Notes under the pieces: generated by a model | Database searches by the model: none | Told to the model about the DNA's origin: nothing | Seen by the model: only the letters and a program-made list of their open reading frames with translations | Program-made: the position numbers and the translations under genes | Shown here: positions 41,631-51,002 of the stretch, in pieces | How positions within the stretch are numbered: position 1 is the stretch's first letter | Layout of the letters: the number at the start of each line of letters is the position of its first letter | Origin: Aureimonas sp. SK2 | Lineage (GTDB): Bacteria > Pseudomonadota > Alphaproteobacteria > Rhizobiales > Rhizobiaceae | DNA length: 64,000 nucleotides | NCBI RefSeq assembly: GCF_029813115.1 | Contig: NZ_JAPZDS010000017.1 | Coordinates: 1-64,000, forward strand | Direction of reading: 5' to 3'

Positions 41631-43391
41631 ATGGACGCCGCGCCCCACATCCTCGATCAGCGGATCCTAGCTATGACAACGACCGCGCTGGACCGGGCCG
41701 AGACGCCCGGCATCGACCGCTCGCGCCTGATCTTCTGGGGCGTGGCGCTCGTCACCACCCTCCTCGTGATCGGCCCGATCGCGCCCATCATCGCACAGGC
41801 CTTCCTCGACCGGCCGCTCTACGCGCCGGACACCGAGTGGACGCTGACGAATTTCGCGCGTCTCTTCGGCGATCCCGCGATCCTCACCATCTTCGGCAAC
41901 ACGCTCTACTTCGCCGTGCTGACCATGGTGGTCGCGCAGATCTTCGGCTCGGTGATGGCCGTCGTGATCGGCCGCACCAACCTGCCGGGCCGCAAGTGGA
42001 TCGGCGAGATCCTGATCTGGCCGCTTTTCGTCTCCAACCTCGTGATCGCCTTCGGCTGGCTGACCATGTACGGCCCCTCGGGCTACGTGTCGCTCGCCGT
42101 GCGCTCGTGGTTCGGCTTCATCCCCTGGAACCTCTACTCGCTCACCGGCATGGGCATCGTCGCCGGCCTCAGCCAGGCGCCGCTGGCCTATCTCATGTGC
42201 CTCGGCGCCGTGACCAAGGCCGACGCGCAGCTCGAGGACGCCGCCCGCTCCGCCGGGGCCGGACCGTTCCGCGCCCTGTTCTCCGTCACCGTGCCGATGA
42301 TGCGCCCCGCCATGATCTACTCGGCGGTGCTGAACTTCGTGATCGGCGTCGAGATGCTGGCGATCCCGTTGTTGTTCGGCGCGCCGAGCGGCATCAACAC
42401 CGTCACCACCTTCCTTTACAATGTCGGCATCAACGCCGCGGTGCGGCCCGACTACGGCATCGTCGGCGCGGCCGCCCTGATCCTTCTTCTCGTGGTCGCC
42501 GGCCTCGTCTGGCTCCAGGGCTTCCTGATGAAGGGCTCCGGGCGCTTCGTCACGGTGCGCGGTAAGGCGAGCCGGGCCTCGACGCTCGATCTCGGGCCCT
42601 GGCGCTGGATCGCCTTCGCCGTCGTCGGCGCCTACGTGCTCTTCACCATCGTCGCGGTCTTCGCAGGGCTCGTGATGCGCTCGGGCGTGTCGTTCCTCAC
42701 GCCGCTGATCCCGTTCTGGAAGCTTCTGTCGACGGCGAACTACGAGACCGTCTTCGCCTCCGACACCTATGTCCGCTCGATCGTCAACTCGGTGCTGATC
42801 GCGCTGATCGGCGGCGTGGTCGGCACGTTCTTCATCGCCGTGATCGCGCTCGTCGCGCGGCGTTCCGAGTTCCGCTACGCGCGGCCTTTGGAATACGTCG
42901 CCCTCTTCCCGCGCTCGCTGCCCGGCATCATCGCGGGCCTCGGCTTCTTCTACGCCGTGGTCTGGGTGCCGGGGCTCGACGTCATCCGCGGCACGATCGT
43001 CATTCTGATCGTCGCCTTCATCCTGCGCTACATCCCCGTCGGCTTCGGCGCCATCGCACCGGCCCTTTCCCAGATCGGCGACGAGCTGGACCGGGGCGCC
43101 CGCATCTCCGGCGCGGACTGGTGGACGACGGTGACGCGGATCATCCTGCCGATCCTGAAGCCCGCGCTCTTCTCCTGCTTCGCGCTGCTCTTCATCCACT
43201 TCTTCAAGGAATACGTGACCGCCGTGTTCCTCTACCAGCCGGGGTCCGAGATCATCGGCTCCACCATGCTGCAACTGAGCGCCCAGGGCGACAACGGACC
43301 GGTGGCGGCCCTCGCCACGATCCAGGTCGTGATCACCGCCCTCTTCGTCATCCTCGCGCGCCGCGTCTTCGGAGCCAAGATCTATGGCTGA
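41631..43391 (+). CDS. Fused ABC transporter permease (FbpB type, two domains)
   Basis: A 586-residue inner-membrane protein with two fused permease halves and about twelve segments. Each half has its own EAA loop: LEDAARSAGAGPFRALFSVTVPMM in the first and LDRGARISGADWWTTVTRIILPIL in the second. ATG 41673 (MTTTALDR) is an alternative start; neither has a strong ribosome site. It overlaps the ATPase gene by 8 nt. Confidence 0.9.
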   Translation: MDAAPHILDQRILAMTTTALDRAETPGIDRSRLIFWGVALVTTLLVIGPIAPIIAQAFLDRPLYAPDTEWTLTNFARLFGDPAILTIFGNTLYFAVLTMVVAQIFGSVMAVVIGRTNLPGRKWIGEILIWPLFVSNLVIAFGWLTMYGPSGYVSLAVRSWFGFIPWNLYSLTGMGIVAGLSQAPLAYLMCLGAVTKADAQLEDAARSAGAGPFRALFSVTVPMMRPAMIYSAVLNFVIGVEMLAIPLLFGAPSGINTVTTFLYNVGINAAVRPDYGIVGAAALILLLVVAGLVWLQGFLMKGSGRFVTVRGKASRASTLDLGPWRWIAFAVVGAYVLFTIVAVFAGLVMRSGVSFLTPLIPFWKLLSTANYETVFASDTYVRSIVNSVLIALIGGVVGTFFIAVIALVARRSEFRYARPLEYVALFPRSLPGIIAGLGFFYAVVWVPGLDVIRGTIVILIVAFILRYIPVGFGAIAPALSQIGDELDRGARISGADWWTTVTRIILPILKPALFSCFALLFIHFFKEYVTAVFLYQPGSEIIGSTMLQLSAQGDNGPVAALATIQVVITALFVILARRVFGAKIYG

Positions 43392-44460
43392 CCTCGTCCT
43401 CGATCATCTCACCATCCGCTACGGCGGCGTCACCGCCGTCAACGACATCTCGCTGACCGTGGGCAAGGGCGAGTTCTTGACCTTCCTCGGTCCTTCCGGC
43501 TGCGGCAAGTCGACGACGCTGTTCTCGATCGCCGGTCTCAACCACGCGACGTCCGGCACGATCCGGATCGGCGACACGGTGCTGTTCGACGGGCAGAAGG
43601 GCATCTCCGTCCCGCCCGAGCGGCGCGACATCGGGCTCGTGTTCCAGTCCTATGCGCTCTGGCCGCACAAGACGGTGGCGGAGAACCTCGCCTTCCCGCT
43701 GAAGCTGCGCAGGCTCGGACGCGCGGAGCGCGACGAGCGCATCCGCGAGGCGCTCTCGCTCGTCGAGATGATGCCCTACGCGGAGCGCTATCCGTTCGAA
43801 CTGTCGGGCGGCCAGCAGCAGCGCGTGGCGCTGGCGCGCGCCCTGGTCTACCGGCCGCGCCTCCTGCTCCTCGACGAGCCCCTATCCAACCTCGACGCCA
43901 AGCTGCGCGAGCGCGCCCGCGTCTGGCTGCGCGAGCTTCAGGAGCGCCTCAACGTCACCACCATCTACGTCACGCACGACCAGGCCGAGGCGCTGGCCGT
44001 CTCAGACCGCATCGCCGTGATGAGCATGGGGCATCTGCGCCAGCTCGGCACGCCGAAGGAGATCTACGAGAACCCCGCCGACGCGTTCGTCGCCGACTTC
44101 ATCGGCTCGTCCAACTTCCTGACCGGCAGCATGATCGGCGAGGCGGGCGGCCGGGCGCGGGTCCGGCTCGGCGACGGGACCGAACTTTCCGTCCCTGCCG
44201 GCCGCGCCTCGCCGGACGGCGGCCTCGTCGTGGCCGTGCGCCCCGAGCGGATCGAGCTCGTCGGCGGACCCGGCGAGAACGCCATCCGCGTGGAGATCGC
44301 GCAAGGGACCTATCTCGGCTCGGTCTACCAGTACGAGGTTTCGGGCGGCGGCTCGCGCTTCCGCATCCAGACCACGCGGCCCGTCGAGAGCGGGACCGCC
44401 TTCGTCCGCATTCCGCCGGAAGCCGCCGCGATCTTCGCGGCCGGACCGGACGCGAGCTGA
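43384..44460 (+). CDS. ABC transporter ATP-binding protein (FbpC/PotA type)
   Basis: A 358-residue ATPase. Walker A is GPSGCGKSTTLFSIAG, the Q-loop VFQSYALWPHKTV, the signature LSGGQQQRVALARAL, Walker B LLLLDEPLSNLDAKLR, and the switch VTHDQAEALAVSDR. A C-terminal TOBE domain (about 270-350, VAVRPERIELV) is present, as in FbpC, PotA and MalK-like subunits. Confidence 0.92.
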   Translation: MADLVLDHLTIRYGGVTAVNDISLTVGKGEFLTFLGPSGCGKSTTLFSIAGLNHATSGTIRIGDTVLFDGQKGISVPPERRDIGLVFQSYALWPHKTVAENLAFPLKLRRLGRAERDERIREALSLVEMMPYAERYPFELSGGQQQRVALARALVYRPRLLLLDEPLSNLDAKLRERARVWLRELQERLNVTTIYVTHDQAEALAVSDRIAVMSMGHLRQLGTPKEIYENPADAFVADFIGSSNFLTGSMIGEAGGRARVRLGDGTELSVPAGRASPDGGLVVAVRPERIELVGGPGENAIRVEIAQGTYLGSVYQYEVSGGGSRFRIQTTRPVESGTAFVRIPPEAAAIFAAGPDAS

Positions 44461-44471
44461 GGAGCGCCGCC

Positions 44472-45689
44472 ATGACGACACTCCCGAACGTCATCCGGTT
44501 CGACGCGGATGCGGGCGGCCCCTTGTCGGGCGTCCGCGTGCTCGATCTCTCCCGCCTCGTCGCCGGCAACATGCTGTCCGTGCAGCTCGCCGACTTCGGC
44601 GCCGACGTGATCAAGATCGAGTCCGCCTCGGGCGACCCGTTGCGAGACTGGACCGACGACGGCCAGTCGCTCCACTGGAAGACTTACGGACGCAACAAGC
44701 GCTCGATCCTGCTCGACCTGCGCCAGCCGGACGGCATGGCGGCGCTGGAGGCGCTTCTGCGCACCGCCGACGTCTTCATCGAGAACTTCCGGCCGGGCAC
44801 GCTAGAGACGATGGGCCTCGCCCCCGACCGGCTCCTGGAGCTGAACCCCGACCTCATCGTGGTGCGCATCTCGGGCTTCGGTCAGACCGGCCCTTATGCG
44901 CAGTATCCGGGGTTCGGGACGCTGGTCGAGGCGATGAGCGGCTTCGCCACGCGCACCGGCTTCCCGGACCGCGAACCCGTCCTGCCGCCCTTGGCCCTCG
45001 CCGACATGATCTCCGGCATCTACGGCGCGCAGGCCGTCACCATGGCGCTTCTCGCCCGCGAGAAGGGCGCCGCGCGCGGCCAGGTCATCGATCTGTCGCT
45101 GCTCGAGCCGATGTATGCGGTGCTCGGGCCCGAGGCGGCGATCCACCGCGTGACCGGCAAGGTGAAGCAGCGCACCGGCTCGGCGTCGAACACGGTCTCG
45201 CCGCGCAACGTCTATCTCTGCTCCGACGGAAAGTACGTCGCCCTCTCCGGGTCGATGCAGGTCGTCGCGATGCGCATCTTCGACATCATCGGACATCCCG
45301 AGATGAAGACCGATCCGCGCTTTGCGACCAATGCGGAGCGGGTGCGAAACCGCGCCCTGGTCGACGAGGCGGTCGGCGCCTGGTTCGCCGGGCATCCGCG
45401 CGACGAGGCGTTGCGGATCATGCGCGAAGCGGGCGCCACCGTGGGCCCGGTCTACGACATCGCCGACATCGCGGCGGACCCGCACTTTTCCGAGCGCGGC
45501 GTGATCGTCGAGGTGGAGGACGCCGACAACGGCTCCCTCCCGATGCACAACATCCTGCCGCGGATGTCGGGCACGCCCGGCGGCTGGCGCCGCCCGGCGC
45601 CGCGGCTCGGCGAGCACACGGACGAGATCCTCGCCGAGGTCGGCCTTGATCGGCCGGCCGAACCCGCCGCCCGGAGACAGCGCGCGTGA
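44472..45689 (+). CDS. CaiB/BaiF-family CoA-transferase
   Basis: A 405-residue family III CoA-transferase. It opens PLSGVRVLDLSRLVAGNMLSVQLADFGADVIKIE, and the catalytic aspartate lies in LALADMISGIYGA. The family moves CoA between carboxylic acids such as formyl/oxalyl, succinyl/itaconyl or citramalyl. In this operon it would activate the imported acid for cleavage by the CitE-type lyase encoded next. Its stop overlaps the next start (GTGA). Confidence 0.9.
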   Translation: MTTLPNVIRFDADAGGPLSGVRVLDLSRLVAGNMLSVQLADFGADVIKIESASGDPLRDWTDDGQSLHWKTYGRNKRSILLDLRQPDGMAALEALLRTADVFIENFRPGTLETMGLAPDRLLELNPDLIVVRISGFGQTGPYAQYPGFGTLVEAMSGFATRTGFPDREPVLPPLALADMISGIYGAQAVTMALLAREKGAARGQVIDLSLLEPMYAVLGPEAAIHRVTGKVKQRTGSASNTVSPRNVYLCSDGKYVALSGSMQVVAMRIFDIIGHPEMKTDPRFATNAERVRNRALVDEAVGAWFAGHPRDEALRIMREAGATVGPVYDIADIAADPHFSERGVIVEVEDADNGSLPMHNILPRMSGTPGGWRRPAPRLGEHTDEILAEVGLDRPAEPAARRQRA

Positions 45690-46558
45690 TCCGCTCCCTC
45701 CTCTACGTTCCCGGCACGAGCGAACGCTTCATCGCCAAGGCCCACGAACGCGGCGCTGATGCGATCATCGTCGACCTCGAGGATGCGGTCGTGGCCGAGA
45801 GAAAGGCCGAGGCGCGCGACGCACTGACGGAGACAGTCGCCGCCGTTCGTCGCGGCGGCGCGCTCGTCTTCGTGCGCATCAACAACGATCGCGAACTCCT
45901 CATGCCCGACGCGGAAGCCGCCTGTCGGGCGGGCGCCGACGGGCTCTACGTCCCGAAGGTTGGAGATGCCGGCCTCCTGTCGGATCTCGCCGCCCATGTC
46001 GCCCCGATCGAAGCGGCCCTCGGCCGGCGTCCCCTCGACTTCGTGCCGCTGATCGAGGACCCCGGCGCCATCTTCGACGCGCGCGCCATCGCCGCAGGAC
46101 CGCGCGTCCTCGCGCTGAGCGCGGGCGCCGAGGACATCGCCACCGCGATGGGCGCCGAGCCGGTGCCCGACGTCCTGCGCCTGCCCAAGCTCCTCATCCA
46201 CATGGCGGCCAAGGCCGGCGGCGTCCTGTCCTTCGGGCTCCTGCGCACCGTCGCCGACTATTCCGATCGGGATGGGATGTTGGCGGCCGCCCGCGAGGCG
46301 CGCCAGTTCGGCTTCGACGGCGCGAGCTGCATCCATCCGAGTGTCGTGCCGGTCCTCAACGAAGCCTTCTCGCCGAGCGAGGCGGAAATCGCCTTCGCTC
46401 GGCGCGTCCTGAGCGCAGACGTCGAGGCCCACCGCGACGGTCGTGGCGCCTTCCTCGTCGACGGCCGTTTCGTCGACGCGCCGATCCTGGCCCGGGCCGA
46501 ACGGCTTCTCGCCCGCGCCCGGTCGGTTCCCAACCAGAGAGGAGGCCCCGATGCCTGA
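45686..46558 (+). CDS. HpcH/HpaI (CitE-type) acyl-CoA lyase
   Basis: A 290-residue TIM-barrel lyase of the CitE/malyl-CoA/citramalyl-CoA group. The family opening RSLLYVPGTSERFIAKAHERGADAIIVDLEDAV is clear. The magnesium-binding acidic residues are in FVPLIEDPGAI and ALSAGAEDIATAMG, and GFDGASCIHPSVVPVLN is the adjacent acyl-CoA motif. Starts with GTG coupled to the CoA-transferase gene. The likely reaction is cleavage of a (methyl)malyl- or citramalyl-type CoA into acetyl-CoA or another acyl-CoA plus a 2-oxo acid. Confidence 0.88.
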   Translation: MIRSLLYVPGTSERFIAKAHERGADAIIVDLEDAVVAERKAEARDALTETVAAVRRGGALVFVRINNDRELLMPDAEAACRAGADGLYVPKVGDAGLLSDLAAHVAPIEAALGRRPLDFVPLIEDPGAIFDARAIAAGPRVLALSAGAEDIATAMGAEPVPDVLRLPKLLIHMAAKAGGVLSFGLLRTVADYSDRDGMLAAAREARQFGFDGASCIHPSVVPVLNEAFSPSEAEIAFARRVLSADVEAHRDGRGAFLVDGRFVDAPILARAERLLARARSVPNQRGGPDA

Positions 46559-47561
46559 GGACCATCCGACGAAAGGGTCGCGCGCGCGCCGCATCCTCGT
46601 GACCCACAATTCCATCGCGCCGTCCGCCATCGAGCTCCTGAACCGGCACGACATCGACGTGTTCTTCTCGCCGCCCTACGACCCGCCGGAGATCGTCGCC
46701 GAGCGTGCGTGCGAGCTGGCGGTCGACGCGATCATGGTCCGGCAGGGCAAGGTCAACGATCTCGTCATCGGCGCGTCGCCCCGGCTCAAGGTCATCGTCA
46801 AGCACGGCGTCGGCATCGACAACATCGACGTCGCGAGCGCCGCGCGGCGCGGCATTCCGGTCCTGCGCTCCCTCAACAGCAACTCGCTGGCCGTCGCGGA
46901 GCACACGATCGCTCTGGTGCTGACGCTTCTTAAGGAGATCACTTGGCTCGATCCGGCCGTGAAGCGGGGGGAGTGGCCGAAGCCGACCTTCATCGGGCGC
47001 GACATCGCGGGTTCGGTGATCGGCCTGATCGGCTTCGGGGCGATCGGCCGCGAGACGGCACGCCTGGCCGAGGCGCTCGGCATGGAGGTCACGATCCACG
47101 ACCCGATGGCCGCGCCCGGCGCGATCGAGGCGCTGGGTTACACGCAGGCCGACCGACTGGACGATCTCCTTGCCGCCGCCGACATCATCAGCCTCCATTG
47201 CCCGCTGACGCAGGCGACGCGCCATCTGATCGACGCCGCGCGCCTTGCCCGGATGAAGCCGACCGCCTTTCTCGTGAACACGGCGCGCGGCGGCATCGTG
47301 GACGAGGCGGCGCTGGCCGCGGCGCTCGCCGAGCGCCGCATCGCCGGGGCCGCGCTCGACAGCTTCGCGAGCGAGCCTCCCGCCGCCGACAGCCCGCTCT
47401 GGAGCCTCCCGAGCCTCGTCGCGACCCCGCATATCGGCGGCGTCACCAACGGATCCGCCCGCGCGATGGCCGAGATCGCCGCGCGGCACATCATCGACGT
47501 CCTCGACGGCAAGGCCCCCGATGCAGCGAGCCTGTCCTCGCCCGACGCCTTCGCCGCCTGA
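46551..47561 (+). CDS. D-2-hydroxyacid dehydrogenase
   Basis: A 336-residue NAD(P)-dependent dehydrogenase. The nucleotide fold is GFGAIGRETA (GxGxxG). The catalytic arginine is in NTARGGIVDE, the glutamate in the region AALDSFASEP, and the histidine in ATPHIGGVT. AGAGGAGG precedes ATG 46551, which overlaps the lyase gene by 8 nt. It interconverts a 2-oxo acid and a D-2-hydroxy acid, possibly glyoxylate/glycolate or a substituted pyruvate. The glycerate-dehydrogenase/SerA-like form does not fix the substrate. Confidence 0.88.
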   Translation: MPEDHPTKGSRARRILVTHNSIAPSAIELLNRHDIDVFFSPPYDPPEIVAERACELAVDAIMVRQGKVNDLVIGASPRLKVIVKHGVGIDNIDVASAARRGIPVLRSLNSNSLAVAEHTIALVLTLLKEITWLDPAVKRGEWPKPTFIGRDIAGSVIGLIGFGAIGRETARLAEALGMEVTIHDPMAAPGAIEALGYTQADRLDDLLAAADIISLHCPLTQATRHLIDAARLARMKPTAFLVNTARGGIVDEAALAAALAERRIAGAALDSFASEPPAADSPLWSLPSLVATPHIGGVTNGSARAMAEIAARHIIDVLDGKAPDAASLSSPDAFAA

Positions 47562-47583
47562 CGACACGAAAAGGACTGACGAC

Positions 47584-48273
47584 ATGCCCGTGGGCTTTCG
47601 CATCAACCGCACCTGGACCCGCACCGCCGCTGCGATCGTCGAGGACGCTCGAACCCTCCCCGTCGCCAACGTCAGCGATTGCATGTCGCGCCTCGCGGCC
47701 GGCGGACCGCAGCTTCGCCCGATGCACCGGGACGGCGTCCTCGCCGGCCCCGCCCTCACGGTGCGAACGCGGCCCGGCGACAATCTCATGCTGCACAAAG
47801 CGATCGACATGGCGGAAGCCGGCGACGTTATCGTGGTGGATGCCGGCGGCGACTGCACGAACTCGCTGATGGGCGAACTGATGCTGGCGCACGCGATCGG
47901 GCGCGGGGTCGCCGGCTTCGTGCTCTATGGGGCGATCCGCGACGCCGAGGCGTTCCAGGCGCGCAACCTCCCCGTCTTCGCGCTCGGCATCACCCATCGC
48001 GGCCCCTATCGCACGGGTCCTGGCGAGATCGGCTATCCCATCTCGTTCGAGGGGCTGACCGTCATGTCTGGAGACCTTGTGCTCGGCGACGCGGACGGCG
48101 TGGTCACGATCGCCAGGAAGGATGTAGAGACCGTAATCTCCGCGGCGCACCGCAAGCACGCGGCGGAAACGCGGCAGATGGAGGAGACGGAAGCCCGCAC
48201 CGTAGATCGATCCTGGGTGGATAAGGCGCTGGAGGCTGCCGGCTGCACCTATGAAGACTTACAGGGAGTCTAA
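47584..48273 (+). CDS. RraA-family aldolase
   Basis: A 229-residue RraA-like protein of the 4-hydroxy-4-methyl-2-oxoglutarate (HMG)/oxaloacetate aldolase type. The conserved features are ANVSDCMSR, LAGPALTVRTRPGDNLMLHKAI, VIVVDAGGDCTNSLMGELMLAHA, and the Arg-Asp pair of VLYGAIRDAEAF that binds substrate and metal. An AAAAGGA site precedes ATG 47584. As the last gene of the operon it may release pyruvate from a branched hydroxy-oxo acid. RNase-regulator function is unlikely in this context. Confidence 0.88.
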   Translation: MPVGFRINRTWTRTAAAIVEDARTLPVANVSDCMSRLAAGGPQLRPMHRDGVLAGPALTVRTRPGDNLMLHKAIDMAEAGDVIVVDAGGDCTNSLMGELMLAHAIGRGVAGFVLYGAIRDAEAFQARNLPVFALGITHRGPYRTGPGEIGYPISFEGLTVMSGDLVLGDADGVVTIARKDVETVISAAHRKHAAETRQMEETEARTVDRSWVDKALEAAGCTYEDLQGV

Positions 48274-48651
48274 GGCTGCAAATGCGTCCGCTTTTCGTAC
48301 ATTCGGCGATGAAACGGACGGTCCGCAAACCACCCGGTCGAGCCGATCGGCTCCAAGGAAGCGGACGCCCAGAAGCGGACCCCCCGCTTTCGACCCTTCC
48401 AAGACCTTTAGGCTGTCGTAGCGAGGCTCCGGAAGCGGACGTTCCGTTTAAGGAACCGCGCGGCCACGGCATGGCTGCCGCCGCCAAGGGTTGCCTTCGC
48501 AGCGAAACTCGCCGATAAGCACGGTGAGTTTGGACCCGTTCGATCGGGTGGCTACGCTGGGCGCCGATCCCCCGGCCAATTTGAACCCATTCTGACCGTT
48601 GCGTGCCCAAGGGCCGACCGTCGGGTTCACCTCCAAGACTGAAACTCATCC
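48274..48651. other. Intergenic region with dispersed repeat
   Basis: About 380 bp without a gene, separating the catabolic operon from the SulP gene. The first third is the dispersed repeat; the rest is unremarkable and must hold the SulP promoter. Confidence 0.4.
48299..48395. repeat. Dispersed intergenic repeat, copy 2
   Basis: Matches 39208-39311 with blocks AAACCACCCGGTCGAG, CCGATCGG and GGACGCCCAGAAGCGG. Same orientation as copy 1, and non-coding. Confidence 0.55.
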
Positions 48652-50133
48652 ATGCAGATCGAAACACTCCGCCGCGAGTGGTTCGGGAACGTGCGCGCCG
48701 ACCTCCTCGCGGGGCTGGTCGTCGCGCTTGCGCTCATTCCCGAAGCCATCGCCTTCTCCATCATCGCCGGCGTCGACCCGAAGGTCGGCCTCTACGCCTC
48801 GTTCACGATCGCCGTCCTCACCGCCGTCTTCGGTGGCCGTCCGGGCATGATCTCGGCCGCCACCGCGGCTACCGCCGTCCTCATGATCACGCTCGTGCGC
48901 GACCATGGGCTCCAGTACCTCCTTGTCGCCACCGTCCTCGCCGGCCTCCTCCAGGTCGCCGCCGGTCTCCTGCGGCTCGGCGACGCCATGCAGTTCGTCT
49001 CGCGCTCCGTCATGACGGGCTTCGTGAACGCGCTCGCGATCCTGATCTTCATGGCGCAGATCCCCGAACTCGTCGGCGTGCCGTCCCTGACCTACGCCAT
49101 GGTCGCGCTGGGTCTCGCCATCATCTACCTCTTCCCGCGCATCACGACGGCGATCCCGTCGCCGCTCGTCGCCATCGTCGTCCTCACCGCGATCTCGCTC
49201 GGGTTCGGCATGGACCTGCGCGTCGTCGGGGACATGGGTGAGCTGCCCTCGACGCTTCCCGTCTTCCTCCTGCCGGACATCCCGCTGAACCTCGATACGC
49301 TCCTCGTCATCCTGCCCTACTCGGCGGCGGTCGCCGTTGTCGGGCTTCTGGAGTCGTTGATGACGGCGCAGATCGTCGACGACCTCACCGACACCTCGTC
49401 GGACAAGAACCGCGAATGCGTCGGACAGGGCATCGCCAACACGGTGACGGCCTTCTTCGGCGGCATGGCGGGATGCGCGATGATCGGCCAGTCGGTCATC
49501 AACATCAAGTCGGGCGGACGGGGACGGCTGTCCTGCGCGTTTGCCGGCGTCGCCCTCCTGTTCATGATCGTGGTGCTCGGCGACTGGGTCCGCGTGATCC
49601 CAATGGCTGCCCTCGTCGCCATCATGATCATGGTCTCGATCGGCACCTTCTCGTGGGGCTCGCTGAAGGACCTGACGCTTCACCCGAAGCGGTCCTCGCT
49701 CGTCATGCTGGCGACCGTCGTCACCGTCGTGTGGACCTACAACCTCGCCATCGGCGTCGTCATCGGCGTGATGCTGTCGGGCGTGTTCTTCGCCTCCAAG
49801 GTCGCCCAGATCTTCCGCGTCACCTCCGAGCTCTCGGTGGACGGGCGCACCCGCACCTACCGTGTCGAGGGTCAGGTCTTCTTCGCCTCGACCGGGCGCT
49901 TCGCCTCCGCCTTCGACTTCAAGGAGGCGCTCGACCGCGTGGTGATCGACGTCGGCCCCGCGCACATCTGGGACCTCTCCGGGGTGGCCGCGCTCGATCG
50001 CGTCATCCTGAAGTTCCGCCGCGAGGGCGCCGAGGTCACCGTGCTCGGCCTCAACGAGGCAAGTGCGACGATCGTCGACAAGCTCGCCGTCCACGACAAG
50101 CCCGGCGCCATGGATCGCCTGATGGGCCATTGA
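48652..50133 (+). CDS. SulP-family anion transporter with STAS domain
   Basis: A 493-residue inner-membrane SLC26/SulP transporter with about ten to twelve membrane segments in the first 390 residues. The signatures are [25 protein letters not shown] near the start and [33 protein letters not shown] in the middle. The cytoplasmic STAS domain occupies about 400-493 ([22 protein letters not shown]). Candidate substrates are sulfate, bicarbonate and dicarboxylates. It lies 14 bp before the stress-protein gene. Confidence 0.9.
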   Translation: MQIETLRREWFGNVRADLLAGLVVALALIPEAIAFSIIAGVDPKVGLYASFTIAVLTAVFGGRPGMISAATAATAVLMITLVRDHGLQYLLVATVLAGLLQVAAGLLRLGDAMQFVSRSVMTGFVNALAILIFMAQIPELVGVPSLTYAMVALGLAIIYLFPRITTAIPSPLVAIVVLTAISLGFGMDLRVVGDMGELPSTLPVFLLPDIPLNLDTLLVILPYSAAVAVVGLLESLMTAQIVDDLTDTSSDKNRECVGQGIANTVTAFFGGMAGCAMIGQSVINIKSGGRGRLSCAFAGVALLFMIVVLGDWVRVIPMAALVAIMIMVSIGTFSWGSLKDLTLHPKRSSLVMLATVVTVVWTYNLAIGVVIGVMLSGVFFASKVAQIFRVTSELSVDGRTRTYRVEGQVFFASTGRFASAFDFKEALDRVVIDVGPAHIWDLSGVAALDRVILKFRREGAEVTVLGLNEASATIVDKLAVHDKPGAMDRLMGH

Positions 50134-50147
50134 GCGAGGAGACCCGC

Positions 50148-51002
50148 ATGACAAAGATCATCGCCTGCATCGACGGCTCGGCCTACGGCGCGAGCGTCTG
50201 CGACCACGCGGCCTGGGCCGCACAGCGGCTCGTCGCTCCCGTCGAGGTCGTCCATGCGCTGGGACGCCGCGACACCTCGAGCGCGCCGTTCGACCTCAGC
50301 GGCAGCCTCGAGTTCGGCGGCCGCGAGGCCCTGATCGGCGAGCTTGCCGAACTCGACCGCCAGAAGGCCAAGCTCGCCACGACCCGCGGCCACCACATCC
50401 TCGCCGAGGCCGTCGCCCGGTTGCGGTCCGACGGGGTCGGCGAGGTCACGGAGAAGCTCCGGCACGGCGACGTGGCGGACACGATCACCGACCTCGACGC
50501 CGAGACGCGCCTCGTGGTCATCGGCAAGCGCGGCGAGGCCGCCGACTTCGCGAAGGGCCATCTCGGCTCCAACCTTGAGCGCGTCGTTCGCTCCGCGACC
50601 AGACCCGTCCTCATAGCCGCACGTGCGTTTCGACCGGTCGAACGGGCCCTCATCTGCTTCGACGGCAGCCCGTCGTCGGAACGGCTCATCTCGAAGCTTA
50701 CCCGCAGCCCGCTCCTGTCCGGGACACAATGCAAGCTCCTGTTGGTCGGCGAGGCATCGGAACATGCCCAGTGCCGGCTGCGCGCAGCCGAGCAGATCCT
50801 GAAGACCTGCGGCTTTCCCGTCACCGTTCTGATCGAGGACGGCGAACCCGACGAGGTCATCGCAAGCCGCGTGAAGGCGGACGGGATCGACCTCCTGGTG
50901 ATGGGCGCCTACGGGCACTCGCGCATTCGCCACCTCATCGTCGGAAGCACGACGACCGCGCTCATCCAGTCCTGCGCGATCCCCGTGCTCGTGATCCGGT
51001 GA
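50148..51002 (+). CDS. Tandem universal stress protein (UspA x2)
   Basis: A 284-residue cytosolic protein with two UspA domains. The first opens KIIACIDGSAYGASVCDHAAWAA, the second RALICFDGSPSSERLISKL. The second ends VMGAYGHSRIRHLIVGSTTTALIQ, the ATP-binding G-x2-G-x9-G(S/T) type, and the first has a related KRGEAADFAKGHLGSNLERVV. ATG 50148 follows a GAGGAGA site. Pairing with a SulP transporter is common in proteobacteria, suggesting stress- or ATP-linked control of the transporter. Confidence 0.9.
   Translation: MTKIIACIDGSAYGASVCDHAAWAAQRLVAPVEVVHALGRRDTSSAPFDLSGSLEFGGREALIGELAELDRQKAKLATTRGHHILAEAVARLRSDGVGEVTEKLRHGDVADTITDLDAETRLVVIGKRGEAADFAKGHLGSNLERVVRSATRPVLIAARAFRPVERALICFDGSPSSERLISKLTRSPLLSGTQCKLLLVGEASEHAQCRLRAAEQILKTCGFPVTVLIEDGEPDEVIASRVKADGIDLLVMGAYGHSRIRHLIVGSTTTALIQSCAIPVLVIR

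Noticed and set aside
41667-43274. Long minus-strand open frames (also 39650-41650, 48646-50154, 6236-7540) as genes
   Set aside because: They lie antisense to clear transporter, ATPase or regulator genes and encode very Arg/Asp/Glu/His-rich, motif-free sequence, which is what GC-rich codon bias produces on the opposite strand.
40499-44460. Iron(III) importer
   Set aside because: The binding protein lacks an obvious paired-tyrosine iron site, and the operon continues with carbon catabolic enzymes under an IclR regulator.
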